Origin: Oscillospiraceae bacterium
GTDB lineage: Bacteria; Bacillota; Clostridia; Oscillospirales; Oscillospiraceae
Direction: 5' to 3'
Assembly: GCA_015067615.1 (NCBI GenBank)
Contig: SVMD01000003.1
Span: 1-64,000, forward strand
Length of the DNA stretch: 64,000 nucleotides
Under the pieces are notes generated by a model that worked only from the letters and a program-made list of their open reading frames with translations, was not told the origin of the DNA and ran no database searches. Shown here in pieces: positions 25,301-32,116 of this stretch. Position 1 is the first letter of the stretch. Each line of letters begins with the position of its first letter. A program made the position numbers and the translations under genes.

Positions 25301-25677
25301 GGCACTACAACGCCCAGTTCAGCCATGTGCTCTCCCCCAATTACAAGTGGCAGCACACCGGCCTGACCAAGAACTTTACGGAAAACAAGGAATTCCGTCA
25401 GAAGCTGCTGAAGCGTCTCAGTGAGCTGCTGGAAACCACCCTAAGCGACGAAAATGTACTGAACCGGATCAACTACTATGCCGATCTGCTGGATCCGGAG
25501 GTCCGCCGGGAGCGGGAGCGCTGGTCCAGTTCTTATGAAGCCTGGCTGGGTCGTGTGGAGGAGCTGCGGAAGTTCCTGGCCAACGGCCACGCCAAAAAAA
25601 TGATCACCAACCTGGATTTGTTTATCAATCTGACCCGGGAAGAAAAAGAAACCTACTTCGGGAGGTGGCTGAATTGA
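22372..25677 (+). CDS. CotH-family kinase with four lamin-tail domains and a chitobiase-C domain, surface anchored
   Basis: An 1101-residue protein. Start is GTG at 22372, seven bases after AGGAGG. Order: N-terminal membrane segment (7-27); four lamin-tail (LTD) beta domains beginning near 42, 195, 347 and 498, each with I-x-EVM-x-(A/P)N and DWVEL-x-N; a CHB_HEX_C-like domain near 651-722 (IRYTTDGSLPTATSKLYTGPI); then a CotH kinase domain from 724 with DIDWG at 972-976, the metal-binding DxD-like motif. CotH proteins are atypical protein kinases of spore coats; versions with LTDs are extracytoplasmic. First gene of a three-gene operon, overlapping the next by the TTGA sequence. Substrate is unknown. 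Confidence 0.92.
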   Translation: MKRGYKFLAFLLCLVLFGTALYLSFFLSRDDVGDFHGDGTGHIVLSEILPSNRTYPNRKGEYLDYIELRNLTATPTDISGYMLSDALDSIGYTFPKGTILPAYGYIAVWCDKTCDTGEYAAFGISSKGTDTIFLYNSANVMVDSISLPRMNDNMPLIRLDSGEWETGSQATPGFENTPEGFDKWLNAMGALDKIDIVISEVMTANECTALDADGTVCDWVELWNTGDTDIDLSGAYLSDDPADAFKWQIPQMTIPASQRILIRCAGAGATANDATFALPRSGCTVVLTGSMGNTICKVEIPQIGRDTSWALQTDGTYAQSMEATPGFENNAEGYNHWLAAVNPADIQVVINEVMTANFSTITNAAGELCDWVELKNVGSSAADLSGCYLSDDPDNRSQFQIAELVLQPGETALIRCGGIDPAAGEATFSLKKSGCTLILTGSVGNVLTQLDVPALEDDRSWALEEDGTYVSTSHPTPGYPNTDQGWADYQLTKPAPEGPLMISEVMPSNSLYLVQADGKCYDWVELVNQSDSPLNLKDFALSNDPGYPDMMVLPDRTLAPGERIIIICSGNTELTGETIHAPFTLSRQESWVYVVNLNGGFSDFMHIYDVPYQGSVGRVTGESGTYYFTKPTPGTENGTGVAFISEAPTLETPDGVYNDIKTLDVVLSGPSEIRYTTDGSLPTATSKLYTGPISLKSTTVIRAASFEKDKLPSDAITAAYIINENHTLPVISIAVDPEEMFGGAGIHTNYYSEREIPCNLILFEGDEGFNIDCGIKMFGHMGLKNPKKSFKVNFRGRYGEDLLQYPVYGPDAPQYYDSLVVRAGQDYPLSIFRDELFTSLARDIGNNTLAQEDKYSILYINGRYWGIYCLKEAYCETMIANHYGVSQDSVEIIQAPVDNEYGTEILELIGDCWKSDMNDPEDWARISSQVDVDSLIDWMIMEAYSTNTDTQQNLRYFRSTEMGNKWMLAYYDIDWGWHYNAQFSHVLSPNYKWQHTGLTKNFTENKEFRQKLLKRLSELLETTLSDENVLNRINYYADLLDPEVRRERERWSSSYEAWLGRVEELRKFLANGHAKKMITNLDLFINLTREEKETYFGRWLN

Positions 25678-26354
25678 CAGACGGACTTCGTCATGAACTG
25701 AAATTTATCATTTCCGAAGCGGATGCCCGGCTTCTGAAGCTGCGCCTGAAGCACATCATGGAGCCGGACCCCCATACCGGCCCCACCGGCCGCTACACCA
25801 TCCGCAGTCTGTACTTTGATGATTTCTCCCACAGCGCCTTCTTCGAGAAGGCAGACGGCATCTGCCTGCGCAGCAAATACCGTCTGCGCATCTACAACCA
25901 GAGTATGGATACCATTAAGCTGGAGAAGAAGGAAAAACTGGGAAATCTCACCCGCAAGACCAGCCAGACCGTCACTTCCGATCAGGTCCTGACCCTGCAG
26001 CATTCCATCCGTCCCGACTTTTCCAGAGAGGGCGGACTGATTGAGGAGCTGGGTATGAAGATCCGCTGCGACGGCCTGCGTCCCATGGTTCTGGTGGATT
26101 ACGACCGCACCCCCTTCATCTGCCGGGACGGCAACACCCGCATTACCCTGGACGAAAACCTGCGCACCCGCCTGTACTGTGCGGACCTGCGCGCCTCCTC
26201 CGAGGCCATGATCCCGGTTCTGGAAAAGGGCCAGGTGATCCTGGAGGTCAAGTTCGATGATTTCCTGCCGGGCTATTTGAGCGATGCCCTCCGGGATATC
26301 CCCAAGGCCAATCAGGCCATATCCAAATTCGCCCTGTGCATGAATCTACTGTAA
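25674..26354 (+). CDS. VTC-domain protein (polyphosphate polymerase-like)
   Basis: A 226-residue cytoplasmic protein with the VTC fold, a triphosphate-tunnel enzyme; VTC4 in yeast makes polyphosphate from ATP. Visible: RHELKFIISEADARLL, RYTIRSLYFDD, RSKYRLRIYN, the paired-basic strand KLEKKEK, VDYDRTPFI, TLDENLRT, and EVKFDDFLPGYL, all consistent with tunnel-lining basic and acidic strands. The start is a TTG at 25674, eight bases from GGGAGG and overlapping the TGA of the CotH gene, so translation is coupled; a GTG at 25665 is inside the binding site. Whether it makes polyphosphate or another phosphorylated product is not established. Confidence 0.9.
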   Translation: MTDGLRHELKFIISEADARLLKLRLKHIMEPDPHTGPTGRYTIRSLYFDDFSHSAFFEKADGICLRSKYRLRIYNQSMDTIKLEKKEKLGNLTRKTSQTVTSDQVLTLQHSIRPDFSREGGLIEELGMKIRCDGLRPMVLVDYDRTPFICRDGNTRITLDENLRTRLYCADLRASSEAMIPVLEKGQVILEVKFDDFLPGYLSDALRDIPKANQAISKFALCMNLL

Positions 26355-26372
26355 AAAGAGAGGTCTGAAATT

Positions 26373-27041
26373 ATGATCAATATTATCGACGTTATCCAGG
26401 GTAAGTTTATCCAGGAATTCTCCGCCATCGCCATGAGCGAGATCCTGGTTGCCATCACCCTGTCCTTCCTGCTGAGCCTGTTCATCGTGTTCATTTACCG
26501 GGTCACCTATGCAGGTGTCAACTACAGCGCCAGCTTCGCCGGCTGCCTGATCATGCTGAGCATGGTCACCACTCTGGTAATTCTGGTCATCTCCTCCAAC
26601 GTGGTGCTGTCCCTGGGCATGGTGGGCGCACTGTCCATTGTCCGTTTCCGCACCGCTGTGAAGGAGGCCACCGACACCGCTTTCCTGTTCTGGGCCATTG
26701 CTACCGGTATCATCTGCGGCGCCGGCTATGTAACCGTATCCATTCTGGCAACCCTTCTGCTTGGTCTGCTGTTTGTCCTGGTTCATGTGGTAAGCAAGAA
26801 GCAGAAGTTTGGCAGCTACATGATCGTTGTGCGCTATGATGCCGGCTCTCCCGTAGAAGACAAAATTCTGGAGCTTCCCGGCTTCGTCCTGAAGAACAAG
26901 TCCATGACCCCCAGTTTCACCGAGCTGGTGGGTGAGGTTCGCCTGAAGGATAATAATCCCCGGTCCCTCAATTCTCTGCGCCGGATCGAAGGCGTCCGGG
27001 AGATCAACATCATGGTCTCCACCAGCGGCTCCACCCTGTAA
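26373..27041 (+). CDS. DUF4956 membrane protein
   Basis: A 222-residue protein with four predicted membrane helices in the first 135 residues (LVAITLSFLLSLFIVFIYR, SFAGCLIMLSMVTTLVILVI, AFLFWAIATGIICGAG, TLLLGLLFVLVHVV) and a soluble C-terminal domain of about 85 residues. The signature between helices is VLSLGMVGALSIVRFRTAVKE, which carries conserved arginine and glutamate residues. DUF4956 has no assigned function but regularly accompanies VTC and CotH genes. It starts 18 bases after the VTC gene and ends the operon at a strong terminator. Confidence 0.9.
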   Translation: MINIIDVIQGKFIQEFSAIAMSEILVAITLSFLLSLFIVFIYRVTYAGVNYSASFAGCLIMLSMVTTLVILVISSNVVLSLGMVGALSIVRFRTAVKEATDTAFLFWAIATGIICGAGYVTVSILATLLLGLLFVLVHVVSKKQKFGSYMIVVRYDAGSPVEDKILELPGFVLKNKSMTPSFTELVGEVRLKDNNPRSLNSLRRIEGVREINIMVSTSGSTL

Positions 27042-27045
27042 GCAC

Positions 27046-27083
27046 AAAAACTCCCCTTTCCTACCCGGAAAGGGGAGTTTTTT
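27046..27083. terminator. Bidirectional terminator, DUF4956 / AraC
   Basis: Stem AAAACTCCCCTTTCC / GGAAAGGGGAGTTTT with TACCC loop and further T, between converging genes; its edge overlaps the AraC stop. Confidence 0.92.
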
Positions 27084-28050
27084 ATTGAGGATTGTGTTCC
27101 GCAGCTTCCTGTTTTTTTCGGAACTGCCGGGGGGAAATGCCGAATTCCTGTTTGAAGGCCCGGTAGAAGGAGGAATAATCGGAGAAGCCCACCTTCTGGC
27201 TGACGCTCTCCAGGGGAACCCCCTCGATGATCAGGCTCTTGGCCGCAATGAGCCGCCGCTGGGTAACACAGCGATAGAAGCTGACGCCCAGCTTGTTCTT
27301 AAAGGTCTGGGAGACGGTACTCTGGCTCACCCAGAAATGCTTGGCGATGTCGCCAAGGGTGATGCGCTCCGCCAGATGGTCCTCAATGTAGGCCAGTACC
27401 TGGTCCAGCAGCTCCGGCTTTTCTGCCTTCAGGGGGGCAGCAGACCGGTCCTGGATGGCCCGGCGAAGGTAGACCAGGATCTGGATGGTATTGCCCAGCA
27501 CGATCTCCTCCCAGCCGGACTGCCGTTCCTCGTATTCCCTGACACCATGGCGGAACAGATCGCCGATGAACTCCCACCGGGTTCCGGCGGTACGCAGCAG
27601 CCGGGACTCCTGGGCCATGATCCGGTCCTCCGCGGGAATCATCTGCTCCAGCTGATCCATGACCTCCGGGCTGATCCACAGCACATCCCGGCGGTAGGCC
27701 TCCGTCAAATGCTCCGGCAGCAGCGGCCGGTGGCTGACACCGGGAGGAATCAGGACCACATCACCCTTCTGTAGTCGGTACCGGTCCGCTCCCACCAGAT
27801 ACTCCACATCCACCGCATTGTGGCAGAACAGGAATTCGTAGAAATTGTGGGAATGCAGATTTTCCCGGGCGTTGGAGTAGGTCACGTAATGATAGGTATC
27901 CACGTACCGGGAGGTCATCTCCAGTTCCTGATAGTTTACTCCCGGCTCCTGACTGTGGTTTTTCTGCATCTGTTCCCTGTTTTCCCGGAAGGTATCAATT
28001 CCAGTTCCTTCCATATTTCCCTGTATTTTTCCCTTTTCTTCGATTTTCAC
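27082..28050 (-). CDS. AraC family transcriptional regulator
   Basis: A 322-residue regulator with an N-terminal cupin effector domain (LHSHNFYEFLFCHNAVDVEYLVG ... LQKGDVVLIPPGVSHRP) and a C-terminal AraC DNA-binding domain with two helix-turn-helix motifs (ITLGDIAKHFWVSQSTVSQTFKNK and PLESVSQKVGFSDYSSFYRAFKQEF, then ISPRQFR). The likely start is GTG at 28050, seven bases from GGAGG; the ATG at 28068 overlaps that site. Divergent from the GPH symporter gene, with direct repeats between them, so it probably controls the symporter and perhaps the esterase/SDR genes beyond. The ligand is presumably a sugar or uronide. Confidence 0.93.
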   Translation of the reverse strand: MKIEEKGKIQGNMEGTGIDTFRENREQMQKNHSQEPGVNYQELEMTSRYVDTYHYVTYSNARENLHSHNFYEFLFCHNAVDVEYLVGADRYRLQKGDVVLIPPGVSHRPLLPEHLTEAYRRDVLWISPEVMDQLEQMIPAEDRIMAQESRLLRTAGTRWEFIGDLFRHGVREYEERQSGWEEIVLGNTIQILVYLRRAIQDRSAAPLKAEKPELLDQVLAYIEDHLAERITLGDIAKHFWVSQSTVSQTFKNKLGVSFYRCVTQRRLIAAKSLIIEGVPLESVSQKVGFSDYSSFYRAFKQEFGISPRQFRKKQEAAEHNPQ

Positions 28051-28085
28051 AAATTCGCCTCCGACCATTTATGTATTTTGTTAAT

Positions 28086-28114
28086 ACTATACTACATGTT
28101 TGTCAGATTTGCAA
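28086..28114 (-). promoter_or_regulatory. Promoter of the AraC regulator gene
   Basis: Minus strand: TTGCAA (28109-28114), 17 bases, TATAGT (28086-28091). The -35 lies inside the first of two direct repeats, which suggests autoregulation. Confidence 0.65.
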
Positions 28115-28146
28115 TCTTAATTACGAATTTTGCAATTTAATTTGCG
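28108..28146. promoter_or_regulatory. Direct repeats, candidate AraC operator
   Basis: TTTGCAATCTTAATTACG (28108-28125) and TTTGCAATTTAATTTGCG (28129-28146) start 21 bases apart, two helical turns, as expected for tandem half-sites of an AraC dimer. They lie between the divergent regulator and symporter genes. Confidence 0.5.
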
Positions 28147-28232
28147 TTAATAATTTGTTAAAATCTACTTGCAACGTGTGGGGATTGTATGTCAATATCT
28201 TCCCCACAAAAAAACTTTACGGAGGAATCATA

Positions 28233-29660
28233 ATGGCAAAAGTAAAATCTGACAAGCTGACGCTGAAGCACATTATTGGCTACGGCGCCGGCGACTGCGG
28301 CGGTTGCTTCGGTCTGTACATGGTCGCCATGAACATGTCCCGCTTCCTGCAGGTCAACCTGGAGGTCAACGCAGGCATTCTGGCTACCATGCTGCTGATC
28401 TGGAACGTTTGGGACACCGTCAATGACCCCCTGATGGGCACCATCATGGACATCTGCTTCGCCAAGGCTAAGCCCGGCGCAGACAAGTTCCGTCCCTGGA
28501 TCCTGGCCTCTATTCCCATCATGATGGTCGGTATCGTCTCCTTCTACGCAGTTCCCCCCATGCTGGGCGGCGGCTTCGCAATGATCGCTGCAGCCTTCAT
28601 CCTGAAGATCGTCTTCGAGGCCGGCTATACCATGATGAACATCGGTATGGGCTCCCTGCTGGGCAACATGGCTAAGAACGACCAGGAGCGCGCTACCCTG
28701 GCTTCCGCCCGTGGCTTCGGTTCCACCGCTTGCCAGCTGATCGGCGGTATGACCATTCCCCTGCTGCTGGACAAGTGGGGCGTCGGCAACGACGGCTACC
28801 TGAAGACTGCTATCGTCCTGGCTATCATGTGCGGTGCTACCGTGTTCCTGCACTGGGCATGGACCGAGGAGCGCAACAAGGTTCCCGCTGACCAGGTCAA
28901 GGAAAAGACCGAGGAAGAGAAGGCTGCCGAGAAGTTCAAGATCACCGACATCTGGAACATCGTCACCAAGAACCGTGCTTTCCTGGCTCTGGTTCTGCAC
29001 TCCATCTGCATCTGCGCTGTCCAGGCTATGGGCTCCGGTGCTGCTCAGTACCTGTACATCGACGTCATGAAGAACGTTGCTATGCAGGGCTACGCTTCCA
29101 CCATCGGCTCCATCCTGATCATCTGCATCCTGGCTGCCGCTCCCATTCTGACCAAGAAGTGGGATCTGGTTGTCATCATCCGTACCTGCCTGCTGGGCGG
29201 TGCCATCATCTGCGGCGCTACCCTGGCTTACATCCTGCTGGTTCCCAACTTCAACCAGTGGCTGTTCCTGATCCTGATGTCTCTGGGCAACGGTGCCATC
29301 ACCATGTCCGTCCAGATGCAGTGGGGTCTGGTGGCTGAGTCCATCGACTACAACGAGTACCTGACCGGCAAGCGTAACGAAGGCACCATCTACGGTTTCT
29401 TCTCCCTGTCCCGCCGTCTGGGCTCCACCATTTCCTCCTCCCTGTCCGTCCTGATGATCGCTGCTATCGGCTTCGACGCAGCTGTCTCCAAGGCTGGCGG
29501 CACCCAGGCTCCCTCTGTTGAGGCTTGGATCAAGGTCATGGTCGTTGGCTTCCCCATGATCGCTGCTCTGGGCTCCTTCTCCTGCTTCACCTTCATCTGG
29601 AACATCAACCAGGATGTCCGTGCTAAGATGGCTGAGTGGAAGGCTGCTCGCGCTGGCTAA
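28233..29660 (+). CDS. GPH-family sugar:cation symporter (MFS)
   Basis: A 475-residue, 12-helix transporter of the glycoside-pentoside-hexuronide:cation family. Family landmarks: LKHIIGYGAGDCGGCFG, WNVWDTVNDPLMGTIMD (the cation-binding aspartates of MelB-like proteins), FRPWILASIP after it, and EYLTGKRNEGTIYGFFSLSRRLGS near the C-terminus. It faces the AraC regulator and precedes an esterase and a mannonate-oxidoreductase-like SDR, so a glucuronide or related glycoside is a likely substrate. Codon use (many GCT, GGT, TCC, AAC) is more biased than in neighbours, a sign of high expression. RBS GGAGG eight bases from the ATG. Confidence 0.93.
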   Translation: MAKVKSDKLTLKHIIGYGAGDCGGCFGLYMVAMNMSRFLQVNLEVNAGILATMLLIWNVWDTVNDPLMGTIMDICFAKAKPGADKFRPWILASIPIMMVGIVSFYAVPPMLGGGFAMIAAAFILKIVFEAGYTMMNIGMGSLLGNMAKNDQERATLASARGFGSTACQLIGGMTIPLLLDKWGVGNDGYLKTAIVLAIMCGATVFLHWAWTEERNKVPADQVKEKTEEEKAAEKFKITDIWNIVTKNRAFLALVLHSICICAVQAMGSGAAQYLYIDVMKNVAMQGYASTIGSILIICILAAAPILTKKWDLVVIIRTCLLGGAIICGATLAYILLVPNFNQWLFLILMSLGNGAITMSVQMQWGLVAESIDYNEYLTGKRNEGTIYGFFSLSRRLGSTISSSLSVLMIAAIGFDAAVSKAGGTQAPSVEAWIKVMVVGFPMIAALGSFSCFTFIWNINQDVRAKMAEWKAARAG

Positions 29661-29693
29661 TCTCACACCGAGATTTCCATTCTACTTAAAACT

Positions 29694-29728
29694 GAAGGGT
29701 ATGGCGTTTGCCATACCCTTCTTTTTTG
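29694..29728 (+). terminator. Terminator of the GPH symporter gene
   Basis: Stem GAAGGGTATGGC / GCCATACCCTTC, loop GTTT, then TTTTTT. Confidence 0.93.
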
Positions 29729-29729
29729 T

Positions 29730-29758
29730 TTGCATTTCTGCTTCTTTCCTTGTATAAT
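29730..29758 (+). promoter_or_regulatory. Promoter of the carboxylesterase gene
   Basis: TTGCAT (29730-29735), 17 bases, TATAAT (29753-29758), 29 bases before the ATG. Confidence 0.8.
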
Positions 29759-29787
29759 CAAAGAAAAAGCAGGAAAGGAAGATTCCC

Positions 29788-31134
29788 ATGAATTATATCG
29801 TGAACACCCCCTGCGGCCCGGTTCAGGGCTGTCCCGGCCGGGTCAGCGGCACCATCGCCTACAAGGGCATCCGCTACGCCACCGCAGGCCGGTGGGAATA
29901 CCCCAAGCAGGTAACTGCCTGGGAGGGCACCTACGATGCCACCCGCTACGGCCACTGCTCCTACCAGCCCAGAGCCTTCTACGACGAGGAGCAGAACAAG
30001 AAGAAATACTTCTACTACAATGAGTTCCGCAAGGGTGAACACTACACCTACAGCGAGGACTGCCTCTTCCTGAATATCTTCACCCCCGACACCGCCCGGG
30101 CAGGACAGAAGCTGCCGGTTATCCTCTACATCCACGGCGGCGGCTTCACCGGCGGCTGCGGCCACGAGAAGCACTTTGACGGTCCCACCTGGCCCACCAA
30201 GGGTGTCATCGGCGTCACCATCAACTATCGCTTAGGACCCATGGGCTTTGTAACCCTGCCGGAGCTGAAGGAAGAGGCCGGTGTCACCGGCAACTATGGC
30301 CTCTATGACCAGGTCTGTGCCATGCAGTGGGTGAAGGACAATATCGCCTCCTTCGGCGGCGACCCGGAAAACATCACCATCATGGGCCAGAGCGCCGGTG
30401 CCATGAGCGTCCAGCAGCACGTGTGCAGCCCCCTGACCAAGGGACTGTTCCAGAAGGCCGTCATGTCCAGCGGCGGCGGTGTCAGCAAGCTGATGGCCTC
30501 CCAGCCTGTGGAGAAATCCTACGAATTCTGGCAGGCCTGCATGAAAAAGGCCGGCTGTGAGAATTTGGCGCAGTTCCGTGCCCTGGATCCCGAACAGCTC
30601 TTTGAAGCCTGGACCGCTACCAAAAAGGAAGTCAAGGGCGGCATGTGCTCCCCCTGCATCGACGGCAAGTTGGTGGTCATGAGCGGCTTTGACGCTCTGG
30701 AGCAGGGCAAACAGCACAAGATTCCCTACATGGCCGGCTCCACCAGCCACGACATGATGGTTCCCATCCTGTTCAGCATGGCTTCCTCCTGGTGCGCTGC
30801 CCAGGAGATCCCCAGCTACGCCTGGTTCTTTGACCGGAAGCTCCCCGGCGACAACAACGGTGCCTGGCACTCCTCCGACCTGTGGTACTGGTTCGGCACG
30901 CTGCCCAACTGCTGGCGTCCCATGGAAAAGAAGGACTACGACCTGAGCGATCAGATGGTCAGCTACCTTTGCAGCTTCGCCGCCACCGGTACGCCCCAGA
31001 GCGCCGGCCATCCCGCCTGGAACCGGGCAGGCAAGCAGGCTCTGATCCTGGGTGAAAAGCCCACCCATATGGGCAAACCCTCCACTGCCAAAATGGCCAT
31101 CACCATGCTGACCAACAAGGCCGTAGGTGAGTAA
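29788..31134 (+). CDS. Type B carboxylesterase / lipase
   Basis: A 448-residue serine esterase of the alpha/beta fold. Visible: EDCLFLNIFTP (90-100), oxyanion loop HGGGF (116-120), nucleophile GQSAGA with S202, a long cap region, and the C-terminal FAATGTPQS ... WNRAG block. The catalytic acid and histidine are less obvious than usual: the stretch where the catalytic histidine is expected reads GAWHSSDLWYWFG, as in family members (HSSEL). No signal peptide, so it works inside the cell, perhaps deacylating a substrate brought in by the GPH symporter. Own promoter; no clear terminator before the next gene. Confidence 0.92.
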   Translation: MNYIVNTPCGPVQGCPGRVSGTIAYKGIRYATAGRWEYPKQVTAWEGTYDATRYGHCSYQPRAFYDEEQNKKKYFYYNEFRKGEHYTYSEDCLFLNIFTPDTARAGQKLPVILYIHGGGFTGGCGHEKHFDGPTWPTKGVIGVTINYRLGPMGFVTLPELKEEAGVTGNYGLYDQVCAMQWVKDNIASFGGDPENITIMGQSAGAMSVQQHVCSPLTKGLFQKAVMSSGGGVSKLMASQPVEKSYEFWQACMKKAGCENLAQFRALDPEQLFEAWTATKKEVKGGMCSPCIDGKLVVMSGFDALEQGKQHKIPYMAGSTSHDMMVPILFSMASSWCAAQEIPSYAWFFDRKLPGDNNGAWHSSDLWYWFGTLPNCWRPMEKKDYDLSDQMVSYLCSFAATGTPQSAGHPAWNRAGKQALILGEKPTHMGKPSTAKMAITMLTNKAVGE

Positions 31135-31176
31135 GGATTTCCATATGATCGTCTTAAATTATTAATAATTTTTAGC

Positions 31177-31206
31177 TTGCAGCAAACGTTTCCAGTTATT
31201 TATAAT
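31177..31206 (+). promoter_or_regulatory. Promoter of the SDR-fbp unit
   Basis: TTGCAG (31177-31182), 18 bases, TATAAT (31201-31206), 32 bases before the ATG. An A/T-rich palindrome TTATAAT/ATTATAA surrounds the -10. Confidence 0.7.
31181..31194 (-). promoter_or_regulatory. LacI/cre-like operator in the SDR promoter
   Basis: On the minus strand it reads TGGAAACGTTTGCT, sharing TGGAAACGTT with the operator in the pullulanase promoter and likewise lying between -35 and -10. Confidence 0.45.
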
Positions 31207-31238
31207 AAGAATATATTATAAATAAAGGAGCGTATATT

Positions 31239-32096
31239 ATGAATAATACCAATGTTCTCAATACCGATCTGACCGGCAAGGTGGCCGTCGTCACCGGTGC
31301 AGGCGGCGTTCTGTGCAGCCACATGGCAAAGGTTCTGGCCCGGGCAGGCGCCAAGGTCGCCCTGGTCAACCGCTCTGACGCTTCCATTATTCAGTATGCT
31401 CAGGAGATTGTGGACGAGGGCGGCATTGCCAAAGCCTACAAGGGCAATGTGCTGGACCGGGACTCCATGGAAGAGGTGGCCAGACAGGTCCTGGAGGATC
31501 TGGGTCCCTGCGATATTCTGGTCAACGGTGCCGGCGGCAACAGCCCCCGGGCCCAGACCGCCAAGGAATTCTACGAGCCCGGCGATCTGTATGATAAGGA
31601 GACCCGCTCCTTCTTCCACCTGGACGACAGCTCCGTAAATAATGTGTTCAATCTGAACTTCAATGGCACTCTGGTCACCACCCAGATCTTTGCCGCTCAG
31701 ATGGTGGAGCGGGGCGGCGGCAACATCATCAATATCTCCTCCATGAATGCGTATCTGCCCCTGACCAAGATCCCCGCCTACTCCGGCGCCAAGGCCGCAG
31801 TCAGCAACTTTACCCAGTGGCTGGCGGTCCATTTCTCCCGGGTCGGCATCCGGGTCAACGCCATCGCTCCGGGCTTCTTCTCCACCAAGCAGAATGCCCA
31901 GCTGCTGTGGAACGAGGATGGCTCCCCCACCGCCCGAACTCAGAAGATCCTGAACGCCACCCCCATGCAGCGCTTCGGCAGCACAGAAGAGCTGGAGGGC
32001 GCCCTGCTGTTCCTGGTCAATGACCAGGCTGCCGGTTTTATCACCGGTATCGTACTGCCTGTTGACGGAGGTTTCTCTGCCTACGGCGGCGTATAA
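31239..32096 (+). CDS. SDR oxidoreductase of the D-mannonate (fructuronate) oxidoreductase type
   Basis: A 285-residue short-chain dehydrogenase. Cofactor loop TGAGGVLC at 19-26, NGAGGNSP, catalytic S168, Y181 and K185 (INISSMNAYLPLTKIPAYSGAK), and the C-terminal LPVDGGFSAYGGV. The insertion with FYEPGDLYDKETRSFFHLD and the NFTQWLAVHFSRVGIRVNAIAPGFFSTKQN segment closely follow SDR enzymes that interconvert fructuronate and mannonate in hexuronate catabolism. That substrate is inferred from remembered family sequence, not proven. It is followed 20 bases later by fbp; together they could link uronate use with gluconeogenesis. Confidence 0.88.
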   Translation: MNNTNVLNTDLTGKVAVVTGAGGVLCSHMAKVLARAGAKVALVNRSDASIIQYAQEIVDEGGIAKAYKGNVLDRDSMEEVARQVLEDLGPCDILVNGAGGNSPRAQTAKEFYEPGDLYDKETRSFFHLDDSSVNNVFNLNFNGTLVTTQIFAAQMVERGGGNIINISSMNAYLPLTKIPAYSGAKAAVSNFTQWLAVHFSRVGIRVNAIAPGFFSTKQNAQLLWNEDGSPTARTQKILNATPMQRFGSTEELEGALLFLVNDQAAGFITGIVLPVDGGFSAYGGV

Positions 32097-32116
32097 TCTG
32101 ATTTTTCGAGGTAATC

